The notes below the pieces were generated by a model, which saw only the letters and a program-made list of their open reading frames with translations, was not told where the DNA came from and searched no databases. Made by a program: the position numbers and the translations under genes. From an uncultured Negativicutes bacterium (GTDB taxonomy: Bacteria > Bacillota > Negativicutes > Acidaminococcales > Acidaminococcaceae), in contig CALAZX010000119.1 in the NCBI GenBank assembly GCA_937926555.1, positions 1-9,969 of the forward strand: a stretch of DNA of 9,969 nt, written 5' to 3'. Shown here one piece after another: positions 1 through 8,021 of the stretch (the stretch's first letter is position 1; each line of letters opens with the position of its first letter).

Positions 1-121
1 GAAAATGTCCTTATGTACAATATAAAAGTATAATATACAGATACAAATACGGAAGTGGTGCTAAAAGTGTTACAGTCAGTGCTGAAAAACTGTAAAAATA
101 AATAAAATACGGACAGACTTG
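1..121. other. AT-rich upstream intergenic region with dyads
   Basis: No gene is visible here. The stretch is markedly more AT-rich than the coding DNA downstream, as expected of a promoter region. It holds a 7-bp perfect inverted repeat, TTACAGT at 70-76 and ACTGTAA at 89-95, with no T-tract after it, so it looks more like an operator or a chance dyad than a terminator. A second dyad, GGACA at 111-115 and TGTCC at 130-134, brackets the -35 box of the liv promoter. A TATAAT at 29-34 lacks a convincing -35 partner. The end of any upstream gene lies outside the window. Confidence 0.5.
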
Positions 122-150
122 TTGACAAATGTCCCGAATGAAAATATAAT
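122..150 (+). promoter_or_regulatory. Consensus sigma-70/sigma-A promoter of the liv operon
   Basis: TTGACA at 122-127 and TATAAT at 145-150 are separated by exactly 17 bases, so both hexamers match the consensus fully. Transcription would start near 157, leaving a leader of about 113 nt before livJ. A short palindrome, TTGT-TG-ACAA at 119-128, overlaps the -35 box, and GTGT-N5-ACAC at 151-163 covers the predicted start point. Either could serve as an operator, but no regulator can be named from the sequence. Confidence 0.85.
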
Positions 151-156
151 GTGTAA

Positions 157-269
157 ACAACACGTTGAGAAAATGCGGATAGCGGAGCGATATACCGGGA
201 AGGTGTGTTTATCCAATAGACAAATGACTATTCAACGGAAATTATGTAGAAAGCAAAGGTGAATGGAAA
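157..269 (+). promoter_or_regulatory. livJ 5' untranslated leader
   Basis: This is the leader of about 113 nt between the predicted start and the livJ ATG. It can form a weak 5-bp stem (GGATA at 177-181 with TATCC at 210-214) and a small hairpin (AATAG at 215-219 with CTATT at 228-232). I see no T-box sequence, riboswitch core or intrinsic terminator. The ribosome binding site is AAAGGTG at 255-261, 8 bases before the ATG at 270. Any regulatory role of the leader is open. Confidence 0.4.
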
Positions 270-1436
270 ATGACATGGTTCAAGAAAGTGACCGGCGCCG
301 CGTTAGCGGTTATCATCGCCGCAGGCCTGATGGCAGGCTGTGGCGGCTCCAAGAAAGAGGCGGCCAATGAGATTACCGTGGGCGCCAGCTTCGAGCTGAC
401 AGGCAATGTTGCCAATTACGGCAAATCCACACTAAACGGTTTCAAGCTGGGTATCGAGGAGATAAACAAGTCCGGCGGCATTAACGGCAAGCAGATCCGT
501 ATCGTGGAGAGCGATAACAAGTCCGAGCCTGCCGAGGCGGGCAACGCGGTCACCAAGATCATCACCCAGGACCGGGTAGTGGCAGTGGTGGGACCGGCTA
601 CCAGCGGCTGTGTGGCCGCTTCCGAACCTATCGCCACCGCCAGCAAGATTCCCCTGATCGCACCCTGCGCCACCGCGCCGGAGATCACCGTGGGGAAAGA
701 CGGCAAAGTGAAACCCTTCATTTTCCGCGCAGCCTTCATCGACCCCTTCCAGGGCAAAGTCATGGCGGATTTCGCCCTGAACAACCTGAAGGTGAAGAAA
801 GTGGCCATCCTCAACGACGCGTCCAGCGACTACTCCAAAGGACTGGCCCAGGTGTTCCGCAACGAGGTTGAGTCCCGCGGCGGCACCGTGGTCCTGCAGG
901 AAGCCTTCCTGGCCAAGGACATCGACTTCAAAGCCGCGCTGACCAAGATCAAGGCGGCCAACCCCGACGCCATCTACGTCCCCGGTTACTACGAGGAAGT
1001 GGCGAAAATCATCAAACAGGCCCGCGAGATGGGCATCAAAGCCCCGCTGCTGGGCAGTGACGGCTGGGACAGCCCGAAACTGGTGGAGATCGCCGGTGCG
1101 GCAGCTGTCAACAACACATTCTTCTCCAATGCGTACTCCGCCGAGGATCCGGATCCCGGCGTGCAGAAATTCATCAAACTGTACCGGGACAAATACCAGA
1201 AGACCCCGGATGTGTTCGCACTGGAAGGCTACAACGCCGCCCTCATCCTGGCCAACGCCATGAAGAAGGCGGGCACCGAAGGTCCCAAACTGGCGGAAGC
1301 CATCGCACAGACCAAGGACCTGGCCGTACCCAACGGCACCTTCTCCTATGACAAGGACCACAACCCCATCACCACCGCGCTGATCATCGAGATGGTGAAC
1401 GGGAAGCAGAGCGTCCGGGAGAAGATCGGCGGCTGA
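270..1436 (+). CDS. livJ: Branched-chain amino acid ABC transporter substrate-binding lipoprotein LivJ
   Basis: This is the extracytoplasmic receptor of a HAAT-family importer, which captures leucine, isoleucine or valine and delivers it to LivHM. The 388-residue product opens with a lipoprotein signal peptide: basic residues at 5-6, a hydrophobic stretch at about 8-22, and a lipobox LMAGC that places the lipidated cysteine at position 24. The mature part begins with the family's EITVGASFELTG stretch (34-45). It continues with GKSTLNGFKLGIEEIN and the pocket segment VVGPATSGC (106-114), a type I periplasmic binding fold. Cys114 and Cys133 could form a disulfide. The length is normal for the family. 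The start is chosen because AAAGGTG lies 8 bases upstream and the signal peptide begins at once. It is the first gene of the operon and the only binding protein present; the exact ligand (Leu-specific or general branched-chain) cannot be read from sequence. Confidence 0.95.
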   Translation: MTWFKKVTGAALAVIIAAGLMAGCGGSKKEAANEITVGASFELTGNVANYGKSTLNGFKLGIEEINKSGGINGKQIRIVESDNKSEPAEAGNAVTKIITQDRVVAVVGPATSGCVAASEPIATASKIPLIAPCATAPEITVGKDGKVKPFIFRAAFIDPFQGKVMADFALNNLKVKKVAILNDASSDYSKGLAQVFRNEVESRGGTVVLQEAFLAKDIDFKAALTKIKAANPDAIYVPGYYEEVAKIIKQAREMGIKAPLLGSDGWDSPKLVEIAGAAAVNNTFFSNAYSAEDPDPGVQKFIKLYRDKYQKTPDVFALEGYNAALILANAMKKAGTEGPKLAEAIAQTKDLAVPNGTFSYDKDHNPITTALIIEMVNGKQSVREKIGG

Positions 1437-1475
1437 TCCTGCCGGAAGTTGTAGGAATCGGAACGGTTTCAATGT

Positions 1476-1511
1476 GGCTGTGGTGTTTCTCATCACAGCC
1501 TCTTCTTTTTT
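1476..1511 (+). terminator. Terminator-like hairpin between livJ and livH
   Basis: Ten bases at 1476-1485 (GGCTGTGGTG) pair with 1491-1500 (CATCACAGCC), with one G-U wobble and a 5-base loop TTTCT. A T-rich tract follows at 1501-1511, ending in six T. This is the form of an intrinsic terminator, yet the ribosome binding site of livH (GGAGG, 1512-1516) begins right after the T-tract. Partial termination, or protection of the livJ message from 3' decay, would give more binding protein than permease. Such an excess is common in binding-protein-dependent transporters. Confidence 0.7.
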
Positions 1512-1523
1512 GGAGGTTTGATT

Positions 1524-2417
1524 ATGGACTCAGGTTTTATGCAGCAGCTCATCCAGCAGCTGATCAACGGAATCTCTCTGGGCAGCATCTACGCCCTTAT
1601 CGCACTGGGATACACCATGATTTACGGTATCCTGAAACTCATCAACTTCGCCCATGGTGACATCTACATGCTGGGCGCCTACATCGGCTTCGCGGCCACC
1701 ACTATGCTGGGCCTGTCTTTCTTACCCGCAATCATCCTGTCCATGGCAGGCGCGGCCGTCATCGGCATCATCATCGAGCGTGTGGCCTACCGGCCCATGC
1801 GGAAGGCTCCCCGTATCGCCATCCTCATCACGGCCATCGGCGTCTCCTTCTTCATCGAGAACGTGATGATCCTTTTCGTCAGCCCCCAGCCCCGGACATT
1901 CCCCGCGGTCTTCGCGCCGGCTGTCTACAAGCTGGGACCCCTGGTGATCAACAGCCAGCAGATTGTCATCCTGGTCAGCGCCCTGGTGCTGATGGCGGTG
2001 CTGACCTACATCGTCAACCGCACCCGTATCGGCAAGGCCATGCGTGCCGTGTCCTATGACGCGGAGGCCGCCAAGCTGATGGGCATCAACATCGACAGCG
2101 TCATCTCCATGACCTTCGCCCTGGGCTCCGCACTGGCTGCGGCAGGCGGCGTGCTGGTGGGGATGTACTACAACTCCATCGACCCGCTGATGGGCATGGT
2201 CCCCGGCATCAAGGCCTTCGTGGCGGCGGTGCTGGGTGGCATCGGGATCATCCCCGGCGCCATGATCGGCGGTCTGATCCTGGGCGTGGTGGAGGCCCTG
2301 GTCAGCGGCTTCATCTCCTCCACCTTCCGCGATGCCGCGGCTTTCGGCATCCTGATCCTGATCCTTCTGTATAAACCCCAGGGACTCCTTGGGAAGAACG
2401 TGAGAGAGAAAGTCTGA
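1524..2417 (+). CDS. livH: Branched-chain amino acid ABC transporter permease LivH
   Basis: One of the two membrane subunits that form the translocation path for leucine, isoleucine and valine. The product has 297 residues and is strongly hydrophobic, with about eight membrane segments. Family signatures are visible: NFAHGD at 41-46, ERVAYRPMR at 85-93, the cytoplasmic coupling segment from about 166 to 188 (RTRIGKAMRAVSYD and AAKLMGI), a Gly-rich LGGIGIIPGAMIGG at 237-250, and the C-terminal YKPQGLLG at 283-290. The length is typical. The ATG at 1524 is chosen because GGAGG (1512-1516) lies 7 bases upstream; an in-frame TTG at 1518 is too close to that site. The stop is followed 10 bases later by the livM start. 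Confidence 0.95.
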   Translation: MDSGFMQQLIQQLINGISLGSIYALIALGYTMIYGILKLINFAHGDIYMLGAYIGFAATTMLGLSFLPAIILSMAGAAVIGIIIERVAYRPMRKAPRIAILITAIGVSFFIENVMILFVSPQPRTFPAVFAPAVYKLGPLVINSQQIVILVSALVLMAVLTYIVNRTRIGKAMRAVSYDAEAAKLMGINIDSVISMTFALGSALAAAGGVLVGMYYNSIDPLMGMVPGIKAFVAAVLGGIGIIPGAMIGGLILGVVEALVSGFISSTFRDAAAFGILILILLYKPQGLLGKNVREKV

Positions 2418-2427
2418 GGTGACCACG

Positions 2428-3373
2428 ATGAACAGTGTACGGAAATTCGATATCAAGGCACTCATCGGCTGCGCCATCCTCTTCGCCATCCTCCAGGGCA
2501 TGCTGGAGGCGGACTTCATCGGCGCCTTCTGGGAGCTGAACATGGTCCTCATCTGCATCAATATCATCCTGGCGGCCAGCCTGAACATGATCAACGGCTA
2601 TACCGGCCAGTTCTCCATCGGCCATGCCGGCTTCATGGCGGTGGGCGCCTATGTGGGTGCCATCATGACGGTGAAGCTGGGGCTTGATTTCACCGTGGCG
2701 CTCCTGGCGGGAACCGCCGGCGCTGCGCTGCTGGGTTTCCTGGTGGGCCTGCCCACCCTGCGGCTCAGCGGTGACTATCTGGCCATCGCCACCCTGGGAT
2801 TGGGAGAGATCATCCGCATCACCATCCTCAACATTCCCTATGTGGGCGGCGCCTCCGGTCTCATGGGCATCCCCCGTCTGACCACCTTCACCAACGCCTT
2901 CTGGCTGATGATCGCCATCCTCTTCTTCATCAAGAACTTCAAGAACTCCGCCCACGGCCGGGCCTGCCTGGCCATCCGCGAGAACGAGATCGCCGCGGAC
3001 ACCATGGGCATCGACACCACGAAATACAAAGTGATGGCCTTCACCCTGGGTGCTGCCTTCGCAGGCACCGCCGGGGTGCTCTTCGCCCATTACTTCTTCA
3101 TCGCCCATCCGGCATCATTCACCTTCATGCGGTCTTTCGACATCCTGACCATGGTGGTGCTGGGCGGTCTGGGATCCATGACCGGCTCCATCACCGGCGC
3201 CATCCTGCTGACCTTCATCTCCGCCCTGCTGGCTGATTTTCCGGAGTGGCGCATGATCGTCTACTCCCTGGCCATGATCATCCTCATGCTGTACCGGCCC
3301 CAGGGCCTGTTCGGCAGCAAGGAGCTCTCCATGAAGATGCTGCGGAGCCTGCGTATCGGAAGGGGGAAGGACA

Positions 3374-3381
<8 letters not shown>
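2428..3381 (+). CDS. livM: Branched-chain amino acid ABC transporter permease LivM
   Basis: Second membrane subunit of the importer, pairing with LivH. The 317-residue product carries the LivM signatures GYTGQFSIGHAGFM (57-70), LRLSGDYLAIATLG (111-124), the coupling segment ACLAIRENEIAADTMGI (179-195), VVLGGLGSMTGSITGA (243-258) and YRPQGLFG (289-296). It lacks the roughly 100-residue N-terminal extension of Escherichia coli LivM, as is usual for shorter homologues in other bacteria. The preferred start is ATG 2428, placed 8 bases after GAGG (2416-2419), which overlaps the livH stop codon. An in-frame GTG at 2419 would add three residues but has a poorer binding site. The tail after YRPQGLFG is basic (KMLRSLRIGRGK). 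The end overlaps livG by 8 bases, which suggests translational coupling. Confidence 0.94.
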
Positions 3382-4261
<880 letters not shown>

Positions 4262-4262
4262 G

Positions 4263-4973
4263 ATGAGCATGCTTGAAGTGAACGATATCAATGTGTATTA
4301 CGGCGCGATTCATGCCATCAAAGGCATCACCATCAAGGTGGAGCAGGGGGAGATCATCACCCTCATCGGCTCCAACGGCGCCGGCAAGTCCACCACCATG
4401 CACGCCATCTCCGGCCTGCTGAAACCGAAGACCGGCACCATCCGGTTCCAGGGGGAGGACATCACCGGCATGGCGGCCCACAAGATCGTGGCCCGGGGCC
4501 TGTGCCAGGTTCCCGAGGGGCGCCACGTCTTCGCCAACATGAGCGTGCTGGAGAACCTGGAGCTGGGGGCCTACCTCCGGAATGACAAGGAGGGCATCGC
4601 CCGTGACCTGAAGGACGTCTTCGAGAAGTTCCCCCGGCTGTGGGAGCGGAAGAACCAGATCTCGGGCACCCTGTCCGGCGGCGAGCAGCAGATGCTGGCT
4701 ATGGGCCGGGCCCTGATGAGCCGCCCGAAACTGCTGCTGCTGGACGAGCCCTCCATGGGTCTCGCCCCCTTGCTAGTTCAGGAGATATTTAATATAATAA
4801 AAGAGATTAATGAGAGTGGAACCACCATCCTGCTGGTAGAGCAGAACGCGAAGATGGCGCTTTCCATCGCTCATAAAGCCTATGTTCTGGAAACCGGCCG
4901 TATCGCGCTGGAAGGTCCCGCACAGGAACTGCTGGACAGCGAAGCGGTGCAGAAGGCCTATCTGGGCGGCTGA
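4263..4973 (+). CDS. livF: Branched-chain amino acid ABC transporter ATP-binding protein LivF
   Basis: Second ATPase of the importer, expected to form a heterodimer with LivG. The 236-residue product is of normal length. It shows Walker A GSNGAGKST (36-44), Q-loop Gln82 followed by the LivF hallmark VPEGRHVF, signature LSGGEQQ (137-143) and Walker B LLLLDEPS with Glu162. As in the family, the switch histidine is replaced by glutamine in LLVEQN. ATG 4263 is chosen because AGGAG (4249-4253) lies 9 bases upstream. An in-frame ATG at 4254, which would overlap livG, directly abuts that binding site and would add three residues. Codons change abruptly at about 4770-4822 (CTA, three ATA, AAT, AGT) compared with the ATC- and CTG-rich remainder; a promoter-like sequence lies there. 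Confidence 0.95.
   Translation: MSMLEVNDINVYYGAIHAIKGITIKVEQGEIITLIGSNGAGKSTTMHAISGLLKPKTGTIRFQGEDITGMAAHKIVARGLCQVPEGRHVFANMSVLENLELGAYLRNDKEGIARDLKDVFEKFPRLWERKNQISGTLSGGEQQMLAMGRALMSRPKLLLLDEPSMGLAPLLVQEIFNIIKEINESGTTILLVEQNAKMALSIAHKAYVLETGRIALEGPAQELLDSEAVQKAYLGG
4770..4798 (+). promoter_or_regulatory. Predicted internal promoter inside livF
   Basis: TTGCTA at 4770-4775 (4 of 6 matches to TTGACA) and a perfect TATAAT at 4793-4798 are separated by 17 bases, with the start point expected near 4805. They sit in an AT-rich island within an otherwise GC-rich gene. Transcription from here would cover the end of livF, the CBS-ACT gene and the DUF951 gene, allowing those two to be expressed apart from the transporter. 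This is inferred from sequence only. Confidence 0.5.
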
Positions 4974-5067
4974 TCCGCAGGAGCGGAGCGGCCATGGATA
5001 GCGGAATGACATTGCGGACCGCGTCGGCGGCCTGACAGAGGGATTGTACCCAAGGAGGGACTTTTCA

Positions 5068-5727
5068 ATGCTGGTAAAAGACATTATGACGGCTTCAGTG
5101 ATAACCATTAATCAGACGAAAACACTGCTGGAGCTGCAGGAACTGATGAAAAACTCGGGTCTGCGGCGTGTGCCGGCTGTGAACGACGAGGGAATGATCG
5201 TAGGTATCGTCACCGACAAGGATGTGGCCATGGCCTCTCCTTCCGACGCCACCACCCTGTCCCGTTTCGAGGCCAGCTACCTGCTGAGCCGCATCAAAGT
5301 CAAAGACGTGATGACGCATAACGTGAAGACCGTCTATGCGGGAGCGGGCATGGAGGACGCCGCCAACCTGATGTACCGGGAGCGGATCGCTTCCGTGCCG
5401 GTTGTGGACGGGAAAGGGACGCTCTGCGGCATCGTGACGGATACGGACGTGTTCCGCGCCATGGTGGATATTTTCGGCATCGCCAGATCCGCCACCCGGA
5501 TCACCATCGATCTGAAGGACAAGATGGGTGTGATTGCCGAACTGGGCAAGATGTTCGCCGACAGGGGCATCAACATTATCTCCTTTGTTTCCAACCAGCT
5601 GAAGGGCGAGAACGAGAAGGAACTGACCATCACGGCGGATCTCAGCCAGAGCGGTATGGATATCATTGAAGAAATCCGCGAAGCAGGGTATAATGTAACT
5701 AACATCACCACCCACAAAGGGGAGTGA
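5068..5727 (+). CDS. CBS-pair and ACT domain protein, AcuB-like
   Basis: A cytoplasmic protein of 219 residues with a likely regulatory rather than catalytic role. Two CBS motifs form a Bateman module: residues about 4-55 (VKDIMT, then RRVPAVNDEGMIVGIVTDKDV) and about 78-133 (VKDVMT, then ASVPVVDGKGTLCGIVTDTDV). An ACT domain follows at about 142-213 (ATRITIDLKDKMGVIAELGK). The order and length match AcuB, a protein of the Bacillus acetoin-utilisation locus whose biochemical action is not well defined. CBS pairs commonly bind adenine nucleotides and ACT domains commonly bind amino acids. ATG 5068 is chosen because AAGGAGG (5052-5058) lies 9 bases upstream; an in-frame TTG at 5044 lacks such a site. 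No terminator separates it from livF, 94 bases away, so it may be cotranscribed with the importer and may sense its substrate; this is inference. Confidence 0.85.
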   Translation: MLVKDIMTASVITINQTKTLLELQELMKNSGLRRVPAVNDEGMIVGIVTDKDVAMASPSDATTLSRFEASYLLSRIKVKDVMTHNVKTVYAGAGMEDAANLMYRERIASVPVVDGKGTLCGIVTDTDVFRAMVDIFGIARSATRITIDLKDKMGVIAELGKMFADRGINIISFVSNQLKGENEKELTITADLSQSGMDIIEEIREAGYNVTNITTHKGE

Positions 5728-5729
5728 CC

Positions 5730-5933
5730 ATGCTTCAACAAGTGGAATACAAGGCGGGACAGACCGTGCGGATGAAAAAAGCGCATCCCTGCGGCTCCGA
5801 CTGCTGGGAAATCACCCGTATGGGTATGGATGTCGGTCTGAAATGCTGTGGCTGCGGCCACCGCGTCATGCTTCCCCGCGCCAAGTTCAACAAGGCGGTA
5901 CGGGGGCTGGCGGAGAAAAAAGCAACTGAATAG
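5730..5933 (+). CDS. DUF951 family small cysteine-rich protein
   Basis: A 67-residue basic protein of unknown function. It carries the DUF951 pattern: a short beta-rich start, MKKAHPCGS (15-23), WEITRMGMDVGLKC (26-39), CGCGHRVMLPR (40-50) and a basic tail. Cysteines at 21, 25, 39, 40 and 42 could bind a metal, but this has not been shown from sequence. DUF951 proteins are small, widespread in Firmicutes and often lie near housekeeping genes. ATG 5730 is preferred, with the binding site AAAGGGGAG (5716-5724) 5 bases upstream; an in-frame GTG at 5724 overlaps the preceding stop codon and would add two residues. The 2-base gap after the CBS-ACT gene implies cotranscription and probably translational coupling. 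Confidence 0.88.
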   Translation: MLQQVEYKAGQTVRMKKAHPCGSDCWEITRMGMDVGLKCCGCGHRVMLPRAKFNKAVRGLAEKKATE

Positions 5934-5944
5934 GCTGTAAAACC

Positions 5945-5968
5945 GGGCACGCTGTCACAGGCGTGCCC
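5945..5968 (+). terminator. GC-rich hairpin after DUF951 gene, weak terminator
   Basis: GGGCACGC at 5945-5952 pairs perfectly with GCGTGCCC at 5961-5968 around an 8-base loop. Only two T follow, so this is not a canonical intrinsic terminator. It may stabilise the 3' end of the message or act with another factor. It falls 12 bases past the DUF951 stop, where the operon would be expected to end. The remaining 79 bases to ychF hold no convincing promoter; a TATTAT at 6027-6032 lacks a -35 partner and lies too close to the ribosome binding site. Confidence 0.45.
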
Positions 5969-6047
5969 TTATGACCGTGAGGACCTCTTTGGGAAAAGCC
6001 GCGGGGGATTTACGAGTTGAGGAATTTATTATTTAAGGAGAGATTTC

Positions 6048-7154
6048 ATGAGTACTAATCTGGATGTAGGTATCGTAGGCCTGCCGAACGTGGGCAAGAG
6101 CACCTTATTCAACGCGATCACTAAAGCCGGCGCCGAGGCGGCGAACTATCCTTTCTGCACCATCGAGCCCAACGAAGGGGTGGTAGCCGTACCGGACGAG
6201 AGACTGGAAGTCTTGTCCAAAATGTTCAATTCCAAGAAAATCACGCCGGCCATCATGCACTTCGTGGACATCGCCGGCCTGGTGAAGGGCGCCTCCAAGG
6301 GCGAGGGCCTGGGCAACCAGTTCCTGTCCCATATCCGCAACGTGGACGCCATCGCCGAGGTGGTGCGCTGCTTCCAGGATGAGAACATCACCCATGTGGA
6401 AGGCAGCATCGACCCGGTCCGCGACATCGAGATCATCGACACCGAGCTGTGCCTGGCCGACCTGGACACCGTGGGCAAACGCCTGGAGAAACTGGCCAAG
6501 CTGGTGAAGGCCCGGGACAAGGAGGCCATCGCCGAGCAGGAGCTGCTGCAGCGGATCTCCGCCCAGCTGGAGGAGGTCATCCCCGTACGCCGTCTGGAGC
6601 TCACCGAGGATGAGCAGAAGATGCTCTACGACCTGCACCTGCTGACCAACAAGCCGGTGATCTACGTGACCAACGTGTCCGAGAGCGAAGCCGCCGACGC
6701 CAGCGGCAACCCCCATGTGCAGAAAGTGAAGGAGTTCGCCGCCAAGGAGAACGCCGAGGTGGTTGTGATCTCCGCCCGTGTGGAGGCCGAGATCGCCGAG
6801 CTGCCCGAGGACGAGGCCAAAGAGTATCTGGAGATGGAAGGACTGACGGAAGCCGGTCTGGACCGTCTGATCCGGGCGGGCTTCAAACTGCTGGGACTGC
6901 AGACCTACCTGACCGCAGGCGAGATGGAGAGCCGTGCCTGGACTATCCAGATCGGCACCAAGGCGCCCCAGGCGGCAGGCAAGATCCATACCGATTTCGA
7001 GAAGGGCTTCATCAAGGCCGAGATCGTCTCCTATGACGACCTGGTGCGCTGCGGCAGCAAGTCCGCGGCCCGGGAGAAAGGCCTGGTACGCCTGGAAGGC
7101 AAGGACTATGTGATGCAGGACGGCGACGTGGTGGAATTCCGTTTCAACGTCTGA
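6048..7154 (+). CDS. ychF: Ribosome-binding ATPase YchF (Obg family, OLA1-type)
   Basis: A conserved translation-associated P-loop NTPase that binds ribosomes and, unlike most Obg relatives, prefers ATP. The 368-residue product has the full family layout. G1 is GLPNVGKST (11-19), the switch I region is YPFCTIEPN (34-42), and G3 is DIAGLVKGASKGEGLGNQFL (74-93). A helical, charged segment runs at about 130-200. The altered G4 motif is NVSE (209-212) in place of NKxD, which is what shifts specificity to ATP. A C-terminal TGS domain starts at about 283 (TYLTAGEMESRAWTI). A hydrophobic residue occupies the usual catalytic glutamine position after DIAG, typical of the HAS-NTPase group. ATG 6048 follows AAGGAG (6035-6040) at 7 bases. 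It appears to be transcribed as its own unit, ended by the terminator at 7161. Confidence 0.97.
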   Translation: MSTNLDVGIVGLPNVGKSTLFNAITKAGAEAANYPFCTIEPNEGVVAVPDERLEVLSKMFNSKKITPAIMHFVDIAGLVKGASKGEGLGNQFLSHIRNVDAIAEVVRCFQDENITHVEGSIDPVRDIEIIDTELCLADLDTVGKRLEKLAKLVKARDKEAIAEQELLQRISAQLEEVIPVRRLELTEDEQKMLYDLHLLTNKPVIYVTNVSESEAADASGNPHVQKVKEFAAKENAEVVVISARVEAEIAELPEDEAKEYLEMEGLTEAGLDRLIRAGFKLLGLQTYLTAGEMESRAWTIQIGTKAPQAAGKIHTDFEKGFIKAEIVSYDDLVRCGSKSAAREKGLVRLEGKDYVMQDGDVVEFRFNV

Positions 7155-7160
7155 ATCATC

Positions 7161-7188
7161 CGCGGCGGCTCCGGCTGCCGCGTTTTTT
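7161..7188 (+). terminator. Intrinsic terminator of ychF
   Basis: CGCGGCGGC at 7161-7169 pairs with GCTGCCGCG at 7174-7182 (nine pairs, one G-U) around the tetraloop TCCG, followed by six T at 7183-7188. It begins 7 bases after the ychF stop. The next gene starts only 26 bases past the T-tract, which leaves no room for a complete promoter in between. Confidence 0.9.
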
Positions 7189-7214
7189 ATCGGAGAGAAG
7201 AAGTGGAGGATAGC

Positions 7215-7991
7215 ATGTTCGACAGTCATAATCATTGCGAGTTTTCCTGCGATTCCCAGATGACGCTGGTGCAGGCCATCGCCGCGGCGGAGAAGGCCGG
7301 CGTGGGATTCATCGTCACGGAGCACTGGGATTACGAGTATCCCACCAATCCGGACAAGTTCCTGTTCGACCGGGACGCCTATTTCGCTAAGTACGCGCCC
7401 TTCCGTTCGGAGAAGGTGCTGCTGGGCATCGAGGTGGGGATGCAGCCCCATCTGGCGGAAAAGGAGGACCGGGTGGCGGCGGACTATCCCTTCGATTTCG
7501 TCCTGGGCTCCATGCACATGATGAACCGGCTGGACCTCTATGAGAAGACCACTTACCGGGGACTGACCCGGGAGGAGACACTCCATGATTTCCTGGAGGA
7601 CAGCATCGCCTGCGTGGAGAACCATGACAACTTCGACTCCTTCGGCCATATCGACTATATCTGCCGCTACTGGCCCTATGAGCGGAAGGAGTTTGTCATG
7701 GAGGAGAACCAGGACCAGTGGGACCGGCTCTTCCGCACGCTCATCGAGAAGAACAAACCTATCGAGATAAACACCCGCAGACGGGGGGAGCCCGCCTCCG
7801 TGGAGGCGGTGCGCAAGTTGTACCGGCGATACCGGCAGCTGGGAGGCCGTCACTGCACACTGGGCAGCGACGCCCACCTGGCGGAGCATATCGGCAGAAG
7901 GCTGGATATCGCGTTAGCCCTGGCTGACGACGCGGAGCTCGTCCCTGTGTATTTCAGGGAGCGGAAGATGCTCGTCGACCGGGTCCGCTAA
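7215..7991 (+). CDS. PHP-domain phosphoesterase, histidinol-phosphatase (HisJ/HisK) type
   Basis: A cytoplasmic 258-residue metal-dependent phosphoesterase of the PHP superfamily. Metal and catalytic motifs appear in order: DSHNH (3-7, giving His5 and His7) with a following S-C-D, TEHWD (35-39, Glu36 and His37), GIEVG (Glu73), GSMH (His101), GHID (His145) and SDAH (Asp219 and His221). The length and motif spacing match L-histidinol-phosphate phosphatase (histidine biosynthesis, EC 3.1.3.15). However, no other his genes are nearby and PHP proteins have varied substrates, so the exact reaction is uncertain. ATG 7215 is chosen because GGAGG (7205-7209) lies 5 bases upstream; an in-frame GTG at 7203 is a possible longer start, preceded by GGAGAG (7192-7197). 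It probably forms a transcription unit with the MATE gene 30 bases downstream. Confidence 0.85.
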   Translation: MFDSHNHCEFSCDSQMTLVQAIAAAEKAGVGFIVTEHWDYEYPTNPDKFLFDRDAYFAKYAPFRSEKVLLGIEVGMQPHLAEKEDRVAADYPFDFVLGSMHMMNRLDLYEKTTYRGLTREETLHDFLEDSIACVENHDNFDSFGHIDYICRYWPYERKEFVMEENQDQWDRLFRTLIEKNKPIEINTRRRGEPASVEAVRKLYRRYRQLGGRHCTLGSDAHLAEHIGRRLDIALALADDAELVPVYFRERKMLVDRVR

Positions 7992-8021
7992 GAATCAGAC
8001 ACCTATGACAGGCGGTCTTTT

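Noticed and set aside
29..34. TATAAT upstream of the liv promoter
   Set aside because: No -35-like hexamer lies 15-19 bases upstream, and the AT-rich context makes chance matches likely.
177..186. GGATAGCGGA occurs here and again near 4996
   Set aside because: Ten-base repeats are expected by chance many times in 10 kb; no extended similarity or pairing was seen.
432..1496. A minus-strand open frame of 354 codons opposite livJ
   Set aside because: It is an antisense shadow of a well-supported gene, with no recognisable domain.
6105..7889. A long open frame of 594 codons on the minus strand across ychF and the PHP gene
   Set aside because: It mirrors the GC-rich codon pattern of two clearly recognised + strand genes, is extremely rich in His, Gly, Gln and Val with no family pattern, and spans two separate genes and a terminator.
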